64,000 bases of DNA from Cellulomonas carbonis (GCF_014636275.1 NZ_BMEB01000006.1:62001-126000), one strand, 5' to 3'. Counted from the stretch's first letter, positions 8,118-17,601 are shown. A program made the numbers and translations. Notes: generated by a model from the sequence alone, not told the origin.

Positions 8118-9680
8118 TCACGCCATCGCCACGAGGCGTTCCATCAGCTCGGGTGCTCGGCGGTCGTACAGCCGCCCGCCCCACCGCACGCCGACGACGA
8201 GGACGGTCGCGCCGACGACGAGGCCGAGCAGTGCTCCGGCGACGCCGAGGCCCACCCGGCCCGTCGCGACGGACGCGACGACCAGGCCGGCCGACGGCAG
8301 GAGGAGCAGGCCGAGGATCGCGGTCCCCGCGAGCTGGGACAGCATCGCCGCACCCGATCCGCCCTGCGGCGTCGAGAACGGGCTGTCCCCCGGCTTCGCG
8401 ACGGGCATGACGACGCGCGCGGACGCGACGCTCGAGACGCCGAGCCCCGTCGCGAGCACGGCGACCGACACGCCGACGACGGCGACCGTGTGCTGCCACC
8501 GGCCGGTGACGGCGAGCGTGCCGAGCGCGAGCACGAGGGTCGCGGGCAGACCGAGCGCCGCAGCGGCGACGACGCGGCCCAGCCGGTCCTGCACGCCGCG
8601 CACGGGGGCCGCCACGTGCGTCCAGAACGCCGTGTGGTCGTAGGAGACGTCGGCCGAGACGGCCCACCCGAAGACGTACGCCGCGACCGGCGCGGACGCG
8701 AGGAGGAGCGGACCGCCGTCGCCCGCGAACCCGAGCACGACGGGCATGAGGGGCACGACGACGACGCTCGAGGAGTACCGCGGGTCGCGCAGCCAGTAGA
8801 CGAGGCAGCGCGCGGCCACCGCTCCGACCGGGTTCGCCGGGACCACCCCCAGGAGTCCGAGTCCCGCCGCCCGCGGCCGACCGGACGACGCGCGCCGCGG
8901 CCGGACGAGGGCCACACCGAGAACCCGGTACCACGCCACGACCAGCACGCCGACGACGGCGACGCACAGCGCTGCGCGCAGACCCGCGTCGGCCCAGCGG
9001 CCCGTCGCCACGTCGGCCGGGAGCGCCCAGGGCGCCCCGAACGGCGTCCAGCCCAGGACCCCGGCGACGGACGGCAGCTTCTCCTCCAGGCCGACGAGCC
9101 CGCCCTCGAGCGCGGAGACGATCGGCCCCATGAGGACGAGCGGGACGATCGCGACGACGGCGAGCAGGTCCCGCACGCGCCGGCCGCCGAGGACCGGCCC
9201 CAGCGCGGTCGTGAGCAGGCGCGACCCGGCGACGGCGGTCGCGACCGCCACGAGGGCCCCGAACACCCCCGCGACGACGGCGAGCGGCGAGCGCCACCAC
9301 GACAGCGCCGCCCCGAGGGAGCCGACCACCGTCACGAGGCCGGGCACGCCGACGAGCGCGGCGAGGGCCATCCCCAGCAGGAGCCGGCCACGCGGGACGG
9401 GCAGCAGCGCGAAGCGGTCCGGGTCCATGGTCGCGTCGACGCCGAAGGCGACGAGCGGCACGAGCCACCACCCGAGCACGAGCAGGCTGCCCATGGGCAC
9501 GAGCACGCTCTCGCGCAGCGCGACGTCCTGGACGCTGAGGACCGCGAGCACGACCAGGACGCCCACCAGGACACCCGCCGCGTAGAGGAGCGCGGCGACC
9601 AGGCCCACCACCTGCCACGGGCTGCGCCGCAGGCCGTTGGCCAGGATCGCGAGCTTCAGCCGGACGAGGTGCGCAACCAT
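8118..9680 (-). CDS. ABC-2 type exporter permease
   Basis: A 520-residue polytopic membrane protein with roughly 12 hydrophobic segments, no soluble domain and no signal peptide. Its start overlaps the end of the upstream ABC ATPase gene by 25 bp, which identifies it as the membrane subunit of that transporter. The alternating pattern of long Val/Ala/Leu segments and short Pro/Arg loops resembles large actinobacterial ABC-2-like permeases. The transported substrate is unknown; these pairs often export lipids, drugs or peptides. ATG at 9680 is the first start after the ATPase coding region ends. Confidence 0.75.
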   Translation of the reverse strand: MVAHLVRLKLAILANGLRRSPWQVVGLVAALLYAAGVLVGVLVVLAVLSVQDVALRESVLVPMGSLLVLGWWLVPLVAFGVDATMDPDRFALLPVPRGRLLLGMALAALVGVPGLVTVVGSLGAALSWWRSPLAVVAGVFGALVAVATAVAGSRLLTTALGPVLGGRRVRDLLAVVAIVPLVLMGPIVSALEGGLVGLEEKLPSVAGVLGWTPFGAPWALPADVATGRWADAGLRAALCVAVVGVLVVAWYRVLGVALVRPRRASSGRPRAAGLGLLGVVPANPVGAVAARCLVYWLRDPRYSSSVVVVPLMPVVLGFAGDGGPLLLASAPVAAYVFGWAVSADVSYDHTAFWTHVAAPVRGVQDRLGRVVAAAALGLPATLVLALGTLAVTGRWQHTVAVVGVSVAVLATGLGVSSVASARVVMPVAKPGDSPFSTPQGGSGAAMLSQLAGTAILGLLLLPSAGLVVASVATGRVGLGVAGALLGLVVGATVLVVGVRWGGRLYDRRAPELMERLVAMA

Positions 9681-10504
9681 GCGAGCCCCTCACCGCTCGT
9701 CCTGCCGCCGACGAGCTCGACGAACCGCTCCTCGAGCGGTCGGCCGGCACGCACGTCGTCCACCGTCCCGGCCGCGAGCACGCGGCCGGCCGCGATCACC
9801 GCCACGTGGTCGCACATGCGCTGCACGAGGTCCATGACGTGCGAGGACACGATGACCGTCCCGCCCGAGCCGACGTACGACGCGAGGATCTCGCGGATGT
9901 TCGCGGCCGACACCGGGTCGACGGCCTCGAACGGCTCGTCCAGGACGAGGAGCCGCGGGGCGTGGACGAGCGCGCACGCGAGCGCGATCTTCTTCGTCAT
10001 GCCGGCCGAGTAGTCGACGACGAGCGTGCCCCCGTCGGCCGTCAGGTCCATCGCCCGCAGGAGGTCGGCGGTGCGCTCCGCGACGGTCTCGCGGTCCAGG
10101 CCGTGCAGCAGCCCGGTGTAGGTGATGAGCTGCGCTCCCGTGAGCCGGTCGAACAGGCGCACGCCGTCCGGCAGCACGCCGACGGTCCGCTTGGCCTCGA
10201 GCGGGTGCTCCCACAGGTCCACGCCGCCGACGAGGACGCGGCCGTGGTCGGGCCGCAGGAGCCCGGTCGCCATCGACAGCGTCGTCGTCTTGCCCGCGCC
10301 GTTGGGACCGACGAGGCCGTAGAACGACCCGCGGGGCACGCGCAGGTCGACGCCCGCGACCGCGCGCTTCTGCCCGAACGACTTGTGCAGCGCGACCAGC
10401 TCGAGCGCCGCGGGTCCCGGGCCGGGACCCGCGCCCTGCGGGGCCGACGGCGCAGGCGGGGGCGGTGGAAGGGGTGGGGACGGTGGGAGCGGCGGCGTGC
10501 TCAT
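9656..10504 (-). CDS. ABC transporter ATP-binding protein
   Basis: A 282-residue ATPase for the neighbouring permease. A proline-rich tail (about residues 1-25, mainly P, L and S) precedes the nucleotide-binding domain. Walker A is GPNGAGKTT (about 69-77), the signature is degenerate (DYSAGM in place of LSGGQ), Walker B is LLVLDEPF and the switch His is in SSHVMD. A degenerate signature of this kind is usual in ABC-2 exporter ATPases. ATG at 10504 lies 8 nt after a TATGCT -10 box. It is first in a two-gene operon and is divergent from rmuC. Confidence 0.9.
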   Translation of the reverse strand: MSTPPLPPSPPLPPPPPAPSAPQGAGPGPGPAALELVALHKSFGQKRAVAGVDLRVPRGSFYGLVGPNGAGKTTTLSMATGLLRPDHGRVLVGGVDLWEHPLEAKRTVGVLPDGVRLFDRLTGAQLITYTGLLHGLDRETVAERTADLLRAMDLTADGGTLVVDYSAGMTKKIALACALVHAPRLLVLDEPFEAVDPVSAANIREILASYVGSGGTVIVSSHVMDLVQRMCDHVAVIAAGRVLAAGTVDDVRAGRPLEERFVELVGGRTSGEGLAWLRTSSG

Positions 10505-10512
10505 CGTCCGCC

Positions 10513-10518
10513 AGCATA
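10513..10518 (-). promoter_or_regulatory. -10 box (TATGCT) of the ABC ATPase gene
   Basis: TATGCT on the minus strand ends 8 nt before the ATG at 10504; a leaderless transcript is likely. The only other gene nearby, rmuC, starts about 100 bp away in the opposite direction. Confidence 0.45.
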
Positions 10519-10607
10519 GGGATGACGACCCACGCCGCGTGGCCGGGACGGCCACCCGAGGAGCGCCTCGACCGACCGTGTCCGACCCTCGTGGCACCGT
10601 TCGTCCC

Positions 10608-11954
10608 ATGGTCGACACCGTGCTGCTCGTCGTGCTCCTCCCCCTCGCGTGCCTCGTCGGTGCCGTCGTCGGGTACGCGGTCGCGGTCGCGCGCCGGGCC
10701 GCCACGGGCGACGCACCGCGACTGGTCCGCGAGCTCGCCGACGCGCGCGCCCAGCTCGCGGCGGAGCGCCGTCTCGCCGTCGAGCGCTCGGCGGCCGCCG
10801 AGGACGAGCGCCGCCGTGCCGAGGAAAGGTTCCGCGCGCTCGCGTCCGAGGCCCTCGCCGCGAGCAACGAGCAGTTCCTCGGGCTCGCCGAGCAGCGGCT
10901 CGCGGCGACCGAGCGCACGCACGACGCCCACCTCGCGCAGCGCGAGCAGGCGGTCCGCTCGCTCGTCGAGCCGCTGACGCGCGTGCTCGAGGACGTGCGG
11001 ACCCAGGTGACCAGCGCGGAGACCGCGCGGGCGACCGGCCATGCCGCGCTGACCGAGCAGGTGCGCGCGATGCGCGAGACGTCGGACCTCCTGCGCTCGG
11101 AGACGTCGCGCCTGGTCACGGCCCTGCGCTCGTCCCAGGTGCGAGGTCGGTGGGGCGAGATGCAGCTGCGCCGGGTCGTCGAGGCCGCCGGCATGGTCGC
11201 GCACGTCGACTTCCTCGAGCAGCCGACGACGCGGACCGCCGACGGGCTCCTGCGCCCCGACATGGTCGTGCACCTCAGCGGCGGTGCGCACGTGGTCGTC
11301 GACGCGAAGGTCCCGTTCCTGGGCTACCTCGATGCGCTCCAGGCCGAGGACGACACCGTGCGCCGCGATCGCATGACCGCGCACGCGCGCCACCTGCGCC
11401 GCCACGTCGACGACCTCGCCGCGAAGCAGTACTGGGAGCAGGTGTCCCCTGCTCCCGAGCTCGTGGTGCTGTTCGTCCCGGCCGAGCCGTTCCTCCACGC
11501 GGCCCTCGACGTCGACCCGGGCCTCTACGAGCACGCGATGGAGCGCAACGTCGTGCTCGCGAGCCCGATGACGCTCGTCGCGCTGCTCCGGACGATCGCG
11601 CACGGGTGGCGGCAGGAGGCGCTCGCCGCCAACGCGCAGCAGGTGCTCACCCTCGGGCGCGAGCTGCACGCGCGCCTGTCGACGCTCGGTGGGCACGTGA
11701 GCCGCCTGGGCCGCCAGCTCGACGGCGCGGTGCGCGCCTACAACGACTCGGTGAGCTCCCTCGAGTCACGCGTCCTGGTCAGCGCGCGGCGTCTCGCCGA
11801 GCTCGAGGTCACGGACGCCGAGCTCGAGGCACCGTCTCAGGTCGAGCGCGCCGCGCGGCACGTCCAGGCACCGGAGCTCGTCGCCTCGGCCGCGCAGCAC
11901 GTCGTGGCCCTGACGGAACGGACGGACCACACCGGGACGGCGAGGACGGGCTGA
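10608..11954 (+). CDS. rmuC: DNA recombination protein RmuC
   Basis: A 448-residue RmuC-family protein. It has one N-terminal membrane anchor (about residues 2-23), a long Arg/Glu/Ala-rich coiled coil (about 35-180), and the conserved RmuC nuclease-like domain (about 180-400) with RGRWGEMQLRRVVEAAGM, DAKVPFLGYLDA, KQYWEQV and LVVLFVPAEPFLHAAL. RmuC proteins limit recombination at inverted repeats and have a PD-(D/E)xK-like core; the D-A-K here fits that. ATG at 10608 is chosen because it gives the usual anchor; the reading frame is open further upstream but that part is not family-like. Confidence 0.92.
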   Translation: MVDTVLLVVLLPLACLVGAVVGYAVAVARRAATGDAPRLVRELADARAQLAAERRLAVERSAAAEDERRRAEERFRALASEALAASNEQFLGLAEQRLAATERTHDAHLAQREQAVRSLVEPLTRVLEDVRTQVTSAETARATGHAALTEQVRAMRETSDLLRSETSRLVTALRSSQVRGRWGEMQLRRVVEAAGMVAHVDFLEQPTTRTADGLLRPDMVVHLSGGAHVVVDAKVPFLGYLDALQAEDDTVRRDRMTAHARHLRRHVDDLAAKQYWEQVSPAPELVVLFVPAEPFLHAALDVDPGLYEHAMERNVVLASPMTLVALLRTIAHGWRQEALAANAQQVLTLGRELHARLSTLGGHVSRLGRQLDGAVRAYNDSVSSLESRVLVSARRLAELEVTDAELEAPSQVERAARHVQAPELVASAAQHVVALTERTDHTGTARTG

Positions 11955-12024
11955 CGCGCCGGATCGGACGGGCCGGCGGCGAGCGAACGCCGCGCGGACG
12001 GGCTGACCCGCCGATCAGACGGGG
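11944..12024. repeat. Imperfect direct repeat spanning the rmuC and ispH stop codons
   Basis: Two copies of about 28 bp, 11944-11972 and 11997-12024, start with GGACGGGCTGAC and differ at only a few positions. The first holds the rmuC stop (TGA 11952-11954) and the second the ispH stop (12015-12017 on the minus strand). A short CGGCG/CGCCG hairpin lies between them and could weakly terminate. Confidence 0.6.
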
Positions 12025-13037
12025 TCGACGGAGAGCGAGCGCCGCTCGCCCCGCTGCGGCCGGCCGACCGCCTCACCGGCGGCCTTGAGGTCGGCGCGCA
12101 GCTCGCGCGGCAGCGAGAACATGAGGTCCTCGGTCGCGGTGCGGACCTCCTCGACGTCACCGAAGCCCGCCTCGGCGAGCCGGTCGAGCACGTCGCGCAC
12201 GAGGATCTCGGGCACGGACGCACCCGACGTCACGCCGATGGTCGTCGCGCCCTCGAGCCACGCAGCGTCGATCTCCTCCGCGCGGTCGACGCGGTACGAG
12301 GACCGCGCGCCGGCGTCGAGGGCGACCTCGACGAGCCGGACGGAGTTCGACGAGTTGGCCGACCCCACGACGATCACCACGTCGCACGCGGGCGCGAGCT
12401 TCTTCACCGCGACCTGTCGGTTCTGCGTCGCGTAGCAGATGTCGTCGCTCGGGGGGTCCTGGAGCGACGGGAACCGCTCGCGCAGGCGCCGCACCGTCTC
12501 CATGGTCTCGTCCACCGAGAGCGTGGTCTGCGACAGCCACACGACCTTGCCGGGGTCGCGGACCGTGACCCGGTCGACCTCGTCGGGGCTGTTGACGACC
12601 TGGATGTGGTCTGGCGCCTCGCCCGCGGTGCCCTCGACCTCCTCGTGCCCGTCGTGGCCGATGAGCAGGATGTCGAAGTCGTCGCGCGCGAACCGCACGG
12701 CCTCCTTGTGCACCTTCGTCACGAGCGGGCACGTCGCGTCGATCGTCTGCAGCGACCGAGCGGCAGCCGCCGCGTGCACCGCCGGCGAGACGCCGTGGGC
12801 CGAGAACACCACCCGAGCGCCCTCGGGGACCTCGTCCGTCTCGTCGACGAACACGGCCCCGCGCCGGGACAGCGTCTCGACGACGTACTTGTTGTGGACG
12901 ATCTCCTTGCGCACGTACACGGGGGCGCCGTAGTGCTCGAGCGCCTTCTCGACCGCGATGACGGCACGGTCGACGCCGGCGCAGTAGCCGCGCGGTGCCG
13001 CGAGCAGCACACGCTTGGACGAGGGGGCGGGATTCAC
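12015..13037 (-). CDS. ispH: 4-hydroxy-3-methylbut-2-enyl diphosphate reductase IspH
   Basis: The last enzyme of the MEP isoprenoid pathway; it reduces HMBPP to IPP and DMAPP with a [4Fe-4S] cluster. The three cluster cysteines are present at C19 (RGYCAGV), C103 (DATCPLV) and C201 ([10 protein letters not shown]), and the substrate-binding histidines at H48 (VHN) and H81 (SAHGV) plus the HDGHEEVEG segment near residue 130. At 340 residues it is of normal length, with a short extra C-terminal tail. GTG at 13037 is preceded by a TAGACT -10 box 6 nt away. IspH supplies the precursors for the cis-prenyl transferase encoded at 26249-27010. Confidence 0.97.
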   Translation of the reverse strand: MNPAPSSKRVLLAAPRGYCAGVDRAVIAVEKALEHYGAPVYVRKEIVHNKYVVETLSRRGAVFVDETDEVPEGARVVFSAHGVSPAVHAAAAARSLQTIDATCPLVTKVHKEAVRFARDDFDILLIGHDGHEEVEGTAGEAPDHIQVVNSPDEVDRVTVRDPGKVVWLSQTTLSVDETMETVRRLRERFPSLQDPPSDDICYATQNRQVAVKKLAPACDVVIVVGSANSSNSVRLVEVALDAGARSSYRVDRAEEIDAAWLEGATTIGVTSGASVPEILVRDVLDRLAEAGFGDVEEVRTATEDLMFSLPRELRADLKAAGEAVGRPQRGERRSLSVDPV

Positions 13038-13043
13038 CGCCTC

Positions 13044-13049
13044 AGTCTA
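13044..13049 (-). promoter_or_regulatory. -10 box (TAGACT) of ispH
   Basis: TAGACT on the minus strand, 6 nt before the GTG start of ispH; the same hexamer stands before ychF in the same position. Confidence 0.5.
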
Positions 13050-13116
13050 CGGAACCCCCGACGAGGACCTCCGCGCGTCCGCTCCGGGCGCAACAGGGCG
13101 GCCCTCCCCTGCCGCC

Positions 13117-13170
13117 CCTCCCGTGCCTCCCGCGCCTCCCGCGCCTCCCGTGCCTCCCGTGCCTCCCGTG
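13117..13170. repeat. Six tandem 9-bp units (CCTCCCGYG)
   Basis: Six head-to-tail copies of CCTCCCGTG or CCTCCCGCG fill the gap between the divergent ispH and xseA genes, followed by a degenerate seventh copy to about 13179. The strand asymmetry (pyrimidine-rich on +) is marked. No gene uses it; it lies between the two promoters and about 65 bp upstream of xseA. Confidence 0.85.
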
Positions 13171-13235
13171 CCGCCGCCCGTGCCGCGACCGACACCCGAC
13201 CACGGCGTGTGGGAACCCCGTGGCAGGGTTGACCC

Positions 13236-14504
13236 GTGACCGACGCCCCCACCGCCGGCGCCTCGCCGCGGGCCCGTCTCCCGCTGCGGGCGGTCGAGAC
13301 GACCCCGGACGCGCCGTGGCCCGTGCGGTTCCTGTCGGCGAAGATCGCCGACTACGTCCACCGCATGCCGGGGCTGTGGGTCGAGGGTCAGGTCGTCCAG
13401 CTCAACAGGCGCCCGGGCACCACGCTCGCCTTCCTCACGCTGCGCGACACCGACGCGGACGTGTCGCTCCCGGTCTCCGTCCACGTCCGCGTGCTCGACG
13501 CCGCGACGGCCCCCGTGCAGGAGGGCGCGCACGTCGTCGTGCACGCCACGCCCCGGTTCTGGCCCAAGCGCGGGACGCTGCAGCTCGAGGCCGACGAGAT
13601 CCGGACCGTCGGCCTCGGCGAGCTGCTCGCCCGGATCGAGCACCTCAAGCGCCTGCTCGCGGCCGAGGGGCTGTTCGACGTCGCGCGCAAGCGGCCGCTC
13701 CCGTTCCTGCCGCACGTCGTCGGCCTGGTCTGCGGCCGGGAGTCCAAGGCCGAGCACGACGTCGTGGTCAACGCCCGCGCGCGGTGGCCCGAGGTCCGTT
13801 TCGAGATCCGCGAGGTCGCCGTGCAGGGCGCGAACGCCGTCGCGGAGGTCCGCGCCGCGCTGGTCGAGCTCGACGCGCGGCCCGAGGTCGAGGTGATCGT
13901 CGTCGCGCGCGGCGGCGGCTCGGTGGAGGACCTGCTGCCCTTCAGCAACGAGGCGCTCGTCCGGGCCGTCGCCGCCTGCCGGACCCCGGTCGTCAGCGCG
14001 ATCGGCCACGAGACGGACGCGCCGCTCCTCGACCTCGTCGCCGACCACCGGGCGTCGACGCCCACGGACGCCGGCAAACGCGTCGTCCCCGACGTCGGGG
14101 AGGAGCGCGCACGCCTCGGGCAGGCGCGGTCTCGTCTCGCGTCCGCGCTCACGCACCGGCTCCGCCGCGAGTCGGACGCCCTCGCGGCCCTGCGGTCGCG
14201 ACCCGTGCTGGCCCGTCCGGCCGAGATGCTCGACGCGCGGGCGCGCGACCTCGACCACCTGAGCAGTCAGGCCGCGCGCGCGCTCGAGGACCGGGTCCGC
14301 GCGGGGGACGCGGAGGTCGCACGCCTGCGCGCGCAGGTCCGGGCCCTGTCCCCCGCCGCGACGCTCGAGCGCGGCTACGCGGTCGTCCAGCGCGCCGACG
14401 ACGACGCCGTGGTCCGCTCCCCGGCCGACGCGCCGGCGCGCACCACGCTGCGCCTGCGGCTCGCCGACGGCGAGCTCGCCGCCGTGAGTGAGGGCGCGCC
14501 GTGA
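13236..14504 (+). CDS. xseA: Exodeoxyribonuclease VII large subunit
   Basis: Catalytic subunit of exonuclease VII, which degrades single-stranded DNA from both ends. The 422-residue protein has the N-terminal OB fold (WVEGQVVQLNRRPGTTLAFL region, about 50-130) and the central Exonuc_VII_L domain with VVGLVCGRESKAEHDVVVNA, VEVIVVARGGGSVEDLLPFS and the strongly conserved SAIGHETDAPLLDLVADHRASTP stretch (quoted in parts), then a coiled-coil C-terminus ending in LERGYAVV. The GTG at 13236 is the family-like start; TTGACC just upstream may be part of the promoter. It is followed 52 bp later by xseB. Confidence 0.96.
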   Translation: MTDAPTAGASPRARLPLRAVETTPDAPWPVRFLSAKIADYVHRMPGLWVEGQVVQLNRRPGTTLAFLTLRDTDADVSLPVSVHVRVLDAATAPVQEGAHVVVHATPRFWPKRGTLQLEADEIRTVGLGELLARIEHLKRLLAAEGLFDVARKRPLPFLPHVVGLVCGRESKAEHDVVVNARARWPEVRFEIREVAVQGANAVAEVRAALVELDARPEVEVIVVARGGGSVEDLLPFSNEALVRAVAACRTPVVSAIGHETDAPLLDLVADHRASTPTDAGKRVVPDVGEERARLGQARSRLASALTHRLRRESDALAALRSRPVLARPAEMLDARARDLDHLSSQAARALEDRVRAGDAEVARLRAQVRALSPAATLERGYAVVQRADDDAVVRSPADAPARTTLRLRLADGELAAVSEGAP

Positions 14505-14556
14505 CGCGGCCCGACCTCCGAGGACGGCGCACGTGTCGCACCGGCACGGTTAACTG

Positions 14557-14841
14557 ATGCCCGTGCCCGCCGACCTCCCCCGCACCGACGCGCCCGCAGG
14601 CGCCGTCCCCGTGTCCGACCTGACCTACGAGCAGGCCCGCGACGAGCTCGTGAGCGTCGTCGCGCGGCTCGAGGCGGGCGGCGAGACGCTCGAGGGCTCG
14701 CTCGCCCTCTGGGAGCGGGGCGAGTCGCTCGCGGCGCGGTGCCAGGAGTGGCTCGACGGCGCGCGCCGGCGGCTCGACGCCGCCCGCGGGGCGTCGGCGG
14801 GAGCAGGAGACAGCGGCGCCGACGAGGAGGACGGACGATGA
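14557..14841 (+). CDS. xseB: Exodeoxyribonuclease VII small subunit
   Basis: A 94-residue protein with the XseB helical hairpin: [20 protein letters not shown] followed by [25 protein letters not shown]. XseB forms long stalks on XseA and is needed for an active complex. A disordered Pro/Ala tail precedes it and an Asp/Glu-rich tail follows. It sits directly behind xseA and its stop overlaps the start of the next gene by 4 bp (ATGA at 14838-14841). Confidence 0.93.
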   Translation: MPVPADLPRTDAPAGAVPVSDLTYEQARDELVSVVARLEAGGETLEGSLALWERGESLAARCQEWLDGARRRLDAARGASAGAGDSGADEEDGR

Positions 14842-15971
14842 CGAGCACGCGCGGACCCCTGGGCGGCCCGGACGAGGGCCAGCCGGAACCCGGCACCGCA
14901 CCCGCCGGCCCGGACGAGCCGACCGGCGAGCCGGGTCCCGCGGGTGAGCTCGCCGCGCCGACGGGCGTGATCGAGGGCGACGTCCGGGAGCGGTCGTTCG
15001 ACGCGGCCGAGGAGCCCGACCTCGATGGGACCGCGGTGCGGGGGGACACGGGCCGGGCGCTCGTCGTCGGCGAGGCGCTCGTGGACGTGGTCCGTCGGGC
15101 CGACGGCACGCAGGACGAGCACCCCGGCGGCAGCCCCGCCAACGTCGCGATCGGGCTCGGCCGGCTCGGGCGCGAGGTGCACCTGCTGACGTGGTTCGGG
15201 CGTGACGAGCGCGGGGCGGTCGTCCGCCGGCACCTCGAGGCCTCCGGCGTCAGCGTCGTGCCCGGCAGCGACACGGCGTCCCGCACGTCGGTCGCCGTCG
15301 CCGAGCTCGACGCGACCGGTGCGGCCACCTACCGGTTCGACCTCTCGTGGCAGGTCCCCGAACGGTGGTCGGCGCCCGCGGGGGCTCCGCTCGTCGTGCA
15401 CACGGGTTCGATCGCGGCGGTCCTCGAGCCGGGCGGACCCGACGTCGCCCGCATCCTCGAGGCCCACCGCGAGTCCGCGACCATCACGTACGACCCGAAC
15501 CTCCGCCCGTCGCTCATGCCGCCTCCCGCGCAGACGCGTGCGGTCGTCGAGCGGCTGGTGCGCCTGGCCGACGTGGTGAAGGTCAGCGACGAGGATCTCA
15601 CGTGGCTCGAGCCGGGCCACGACCCGGCGGACGTCGCGCGTCGCTGGGCGGGCCTGGGCCCCGCGCTCGTCGTCGTCACCCGGGGCGGGGAGGGTGCCAC
15701 CGCCGTCACGGCCCAGGGCCTCGAGCTCGACGTCCCGGCACCGGCGGTCACCGTCGCCGACACGGTCGGCGCGGGCGACTCGTTCATGGGTGGTCTCATC
15801 GACGGGCTCTGGTCGGCCGGCCTGCTCGGCGGCGAGCGCCGCGCGTCGCTCGCCGCGGTGGACGACGCGACGCTCCGTCGGGTCCTCCGGCGGTGCGCGG
15901 AGATCGCCGCGATCACGGTGAGCCGGCCGGGCGCCAACCCGCCGACCTCGGCGGAGCTCGACCGGGGCTGA
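14838..15971 (+). CDS. PfkB-family carbohydrate kinase
   Basis: A 377-residue ribokinase-fold sugar kinase. The first 70 or so residues are Pro/Gly/Glu-rich and probably disordered; the kinase starts at [12 protein letters not shown]. Signature 1 is [16 protein letters not shown] (about residue 97) and signature 2 is DTVGAGDSF, with the catalytic base D314. The overall type resembles fructokinases (GEALVD start), so fructose or a related hexose is a likely substrate, but that is inference. It is translationally coupled to xseB, which has no obvious metabolic link. Confidence 0.85.
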   Translation: MTSTRGPLGGPDEGQPEPGTAPAGPDEPTGEPGPAGELAAPTGVIEGDVRERSFDAAEEPDLDGTAVRGDTGRALVVGEALVDVVRRADGTQDEHPGGSPANVAIGLGRLGREVHLLTWFGRDERGAVVRRHLEASGVSVVPGSDTASRTSVAVAELDATGAATYRFDLSWQVPERWSAPAGAPLVVHTGSIAAVLEPGGPDVARILEAHRESATITYDPNLRPSLMPPPAQTRAVVERLVRLADVVKVSDEDLTWLEPGHDPADVARRWAGLGPALVVVTRGGEGATAVTAQGLELDVPAPAVTVADTVGAGDSFMGGLIDGLWSAGLLGGERRASLAAVDDATLRRVLRRCAEIAAITVSRPGANPPTSAELDRG

Positions 15972-16024
15972 CGCGGCGTCGGGCGGGCTTCCACACGGAT
16001 CTCGCGGTCTCGCCGCGCAGTACC

Positions 16025-16061
16025 ACGACCCTCGTGGCGCGTGACGCCCCACGAGGGTCGT
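16025..16061. terminator. Perfect 13-bp hairpin between convergent genes
   Basis: Arms 16025-16037 and 16049-16061 (left arm ACGACCCTCGTGG) are exactly complementary around an 11-nt loop. It lies 54 bp after the kinase stop and touches the stop codon of the small minus-strand gene, so it could end both transcripts. There is no U-tract. Confidence 0.7.
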
Positions 16062-16219
16062 CAGGGAGCCGAGGGGACTCCCTCGACGACGGCGACCGGG
16101 GACGGCAGGTCCAGACCGACCGCGACCGCACCACCGGCGAGACCCACGACGACCGTCACGACGACGAACGCACGCACCGCCACCACGACGGCGTCGTGGG
16201 TCACAGGACCTGTCTCCAC
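16061..16219 (-). CDS. Small hypothetical membrane protein
   Basis: A possible 52-residue protein too short for routine gene calls: GTG at 16219, with a GAGGGGG ribosome-binding stretch about 4-10 nt upstream, and one Val/Gly-rich hydrophobic segment (about residues 12-35) followed by a short polar tail. It lies 109 bp downstream of the GH15 gene on the same strand, behind the sugar importer, and ends in a strong hairpin. I do not recognise it. Alternatively the region is just untranslated 3' sequence. Confidence 0.45.
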   Translation of the reverse strand: METGPVTHDAVVVAVRAFVVVTVVVGLAGGAVAVGLDLPSPVAVVEGVPSAP

Positions 16220-16328
16220 GGGACCCCCTCCCTCGACGAGCCTCGTCGCTCGCCGGTCCGGCCTGCTGACGTGTTCGTGTCGCGAGCACGGGCCGTCTTG
16301 CACGGTGCGTTCGAGTCGTCCGTCCCCG

Positions 16329-17594
16329 TCAGTCCTCGACGCCCTGGCGGTCGAGCTCGTCGAGCGTGAGCAGGACCGTCGACGCCGTCCACGCGAGCGG
16401 CGCGACGGCCGACGGGCTGCCGTCCCACAGCACCTTCTCCGGCAGGGACCCGAGGTCCGTGCGGTGCGCGTCGAGCCAGTCGAGCCAGTGCTCTGCCTGC
16501 TCGGTGTCCCCCGACGCGGCGGCGGTGAGCGCCCACACGGCGGTCTCAGGCGTCCACGAGACGCCGTCCTCCTTCCACCCCTCGCCGGGCGCGAGGCCCC
16601 CGGCCGGCCGCGACATCCCGACCGCCGCCTCGCGCCAGACCTCCTCGACCTGCTCGTCCGCGGGCGCGAACGGCGGCATGAGGAACGCGACGGCCGTGTC
16701 GCGCTCCTCGCCGCCGAGGCGGCGCGGGTAGCCGGGCCCGAACTCCGCCAGGCCCCGCTCGAGCAACGCGACGAGGTCGTCCGCCGGGGGCTCCCCGAGG
16801 GCCGACAGCACGGGCGCGACCGCACGGGTCCCGGCGAGCAGCGGCGCGAGGGTGCCGAGCGTCGGGCGGTCCTCGTGGACCTCCCAGTAGTCGGGCGACG
16901 CCACCGGGAGCCCGGTCGTCTCCCCGACGTTCGCGCGGATCGACGCGAGCGACGCGGTCACGAGCGGACGCAGCTCCTCGAGCGCGTCGGGGTCCGCACC
17001 CTCCGTGGCGTCCCACCACTGCGCGACCGCCCAGAGCACCCAGCCGCTGCCGTCGAGCTGGTACCCGCGGTCGTCGGGCACGCCGCCCGAGCCGTCCGGG
17101 AGGTAGCGCGCGTGCATCAGGCCGTCGTCGGAGCGCGCCTGCTGCATGCGCTGGACGTACCGCAGCACCGCGTGCGCGTCGTCGGGGTGCCCCGTCCGGG
17201 CGAGGGCCGCCGCGGTGAAGGACGCGTCACGCGGCCAGACGTAACGCCAGTACGGGCTGGCTGCGGCGAGCGCCGCGCCGTCGTCGAGCACGAGCGCGTC
17301 GAGGTCGCGCAGCGCCTGCTCGGCCATGTCGGCGTAGCGGTCCGGCCCCGGGACCGTTCCCTCGGCGAGCCACGCGTCCTGCGCGGCGCGCTGCAGCGGG
17401 TCGGCCACCGGCTCCGCACCCACCCGGACGAGGGCGGGCGACCCGTGGGGGTCGAGCACGACGCCGTCGGAGTACAGCGGGATCAGGGCGAACGAGCGGT
17501 CGCCGACCGCCGACGCACCCGTGCACACCCCGGCGGCGAGCACGAGCGACGCCGCACCGAGCAGCGCACGTCGTCGTCCGCGGAGGCCTCGCAC
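16329..17594 (-). CDS. GH15-like (glucoamylase/trehalase-type) glycoside hydrolase
   Basis: A 421-residue protein with an Arg-rich n-region and a hydrophobic h-region ending in A-S-A, so it is probably exported. The alpha/alpha-barrel markers of family GH15 are visible: PYWRYVWPRDASFTA (about residue 115), GSGWVLWAVAQWW, the general-acid region DYWEVHED, and the second carboxylate region LGSLPEKV. It is short for a GH15 (no N-terminal beta domain), as in some glucodextranase- or trehalase-like members. It lies 100 bp behind the sugC-like gene, so it likely acts on the sugar taken up or on its oligomers. A TACGCT box stands 7 nt before the GTG start, so it may also be transcribed alone. Confidence 0.75.
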   Translation of the reverse strand: MRGLRGRRRALLGAASLVLAAGVCTGASAVGDRSFALIPLYSDGVVLDPHGSPALVRVGAEPVADPLQRAAQDAWLAEGTVPGPDRYADMAEQALRDLDALVLDDGAALAAASPYWRYVWPRDASFTAAALARTGHPDDAHAVLRYVQRMQQARSDDGLMHARYLPDGSGGVPDDRGYQLDGSGWVLWAVAQWWDATEGADPDALEELRPLVTASLASIRANVGETTGLPVASPDYWEVHEDRPTLGTLAPLLAGTRAVAPVLSALGEPPADDLVALLERGLAEFGPGYPRRLGGEERDTAVAFLMPPFAPADEQVEEVWREAAVGMSRPAGGLAPGEGWKEDGVSWTPETAVWALTAAASGDTEQAEHWLDWLDAHRTDLGSLPEKVLWDGSPSAVAPLAWTASTVLLTLDELDRQGVED

Positions 17595-17601
17595 GTGCCC
17601 G

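Noticed and set aside
13117..13179. CRISPR-like repeat
   Set aside because: Units are 9 bp and contiguous, without unique spacers, and no cas gene is near.
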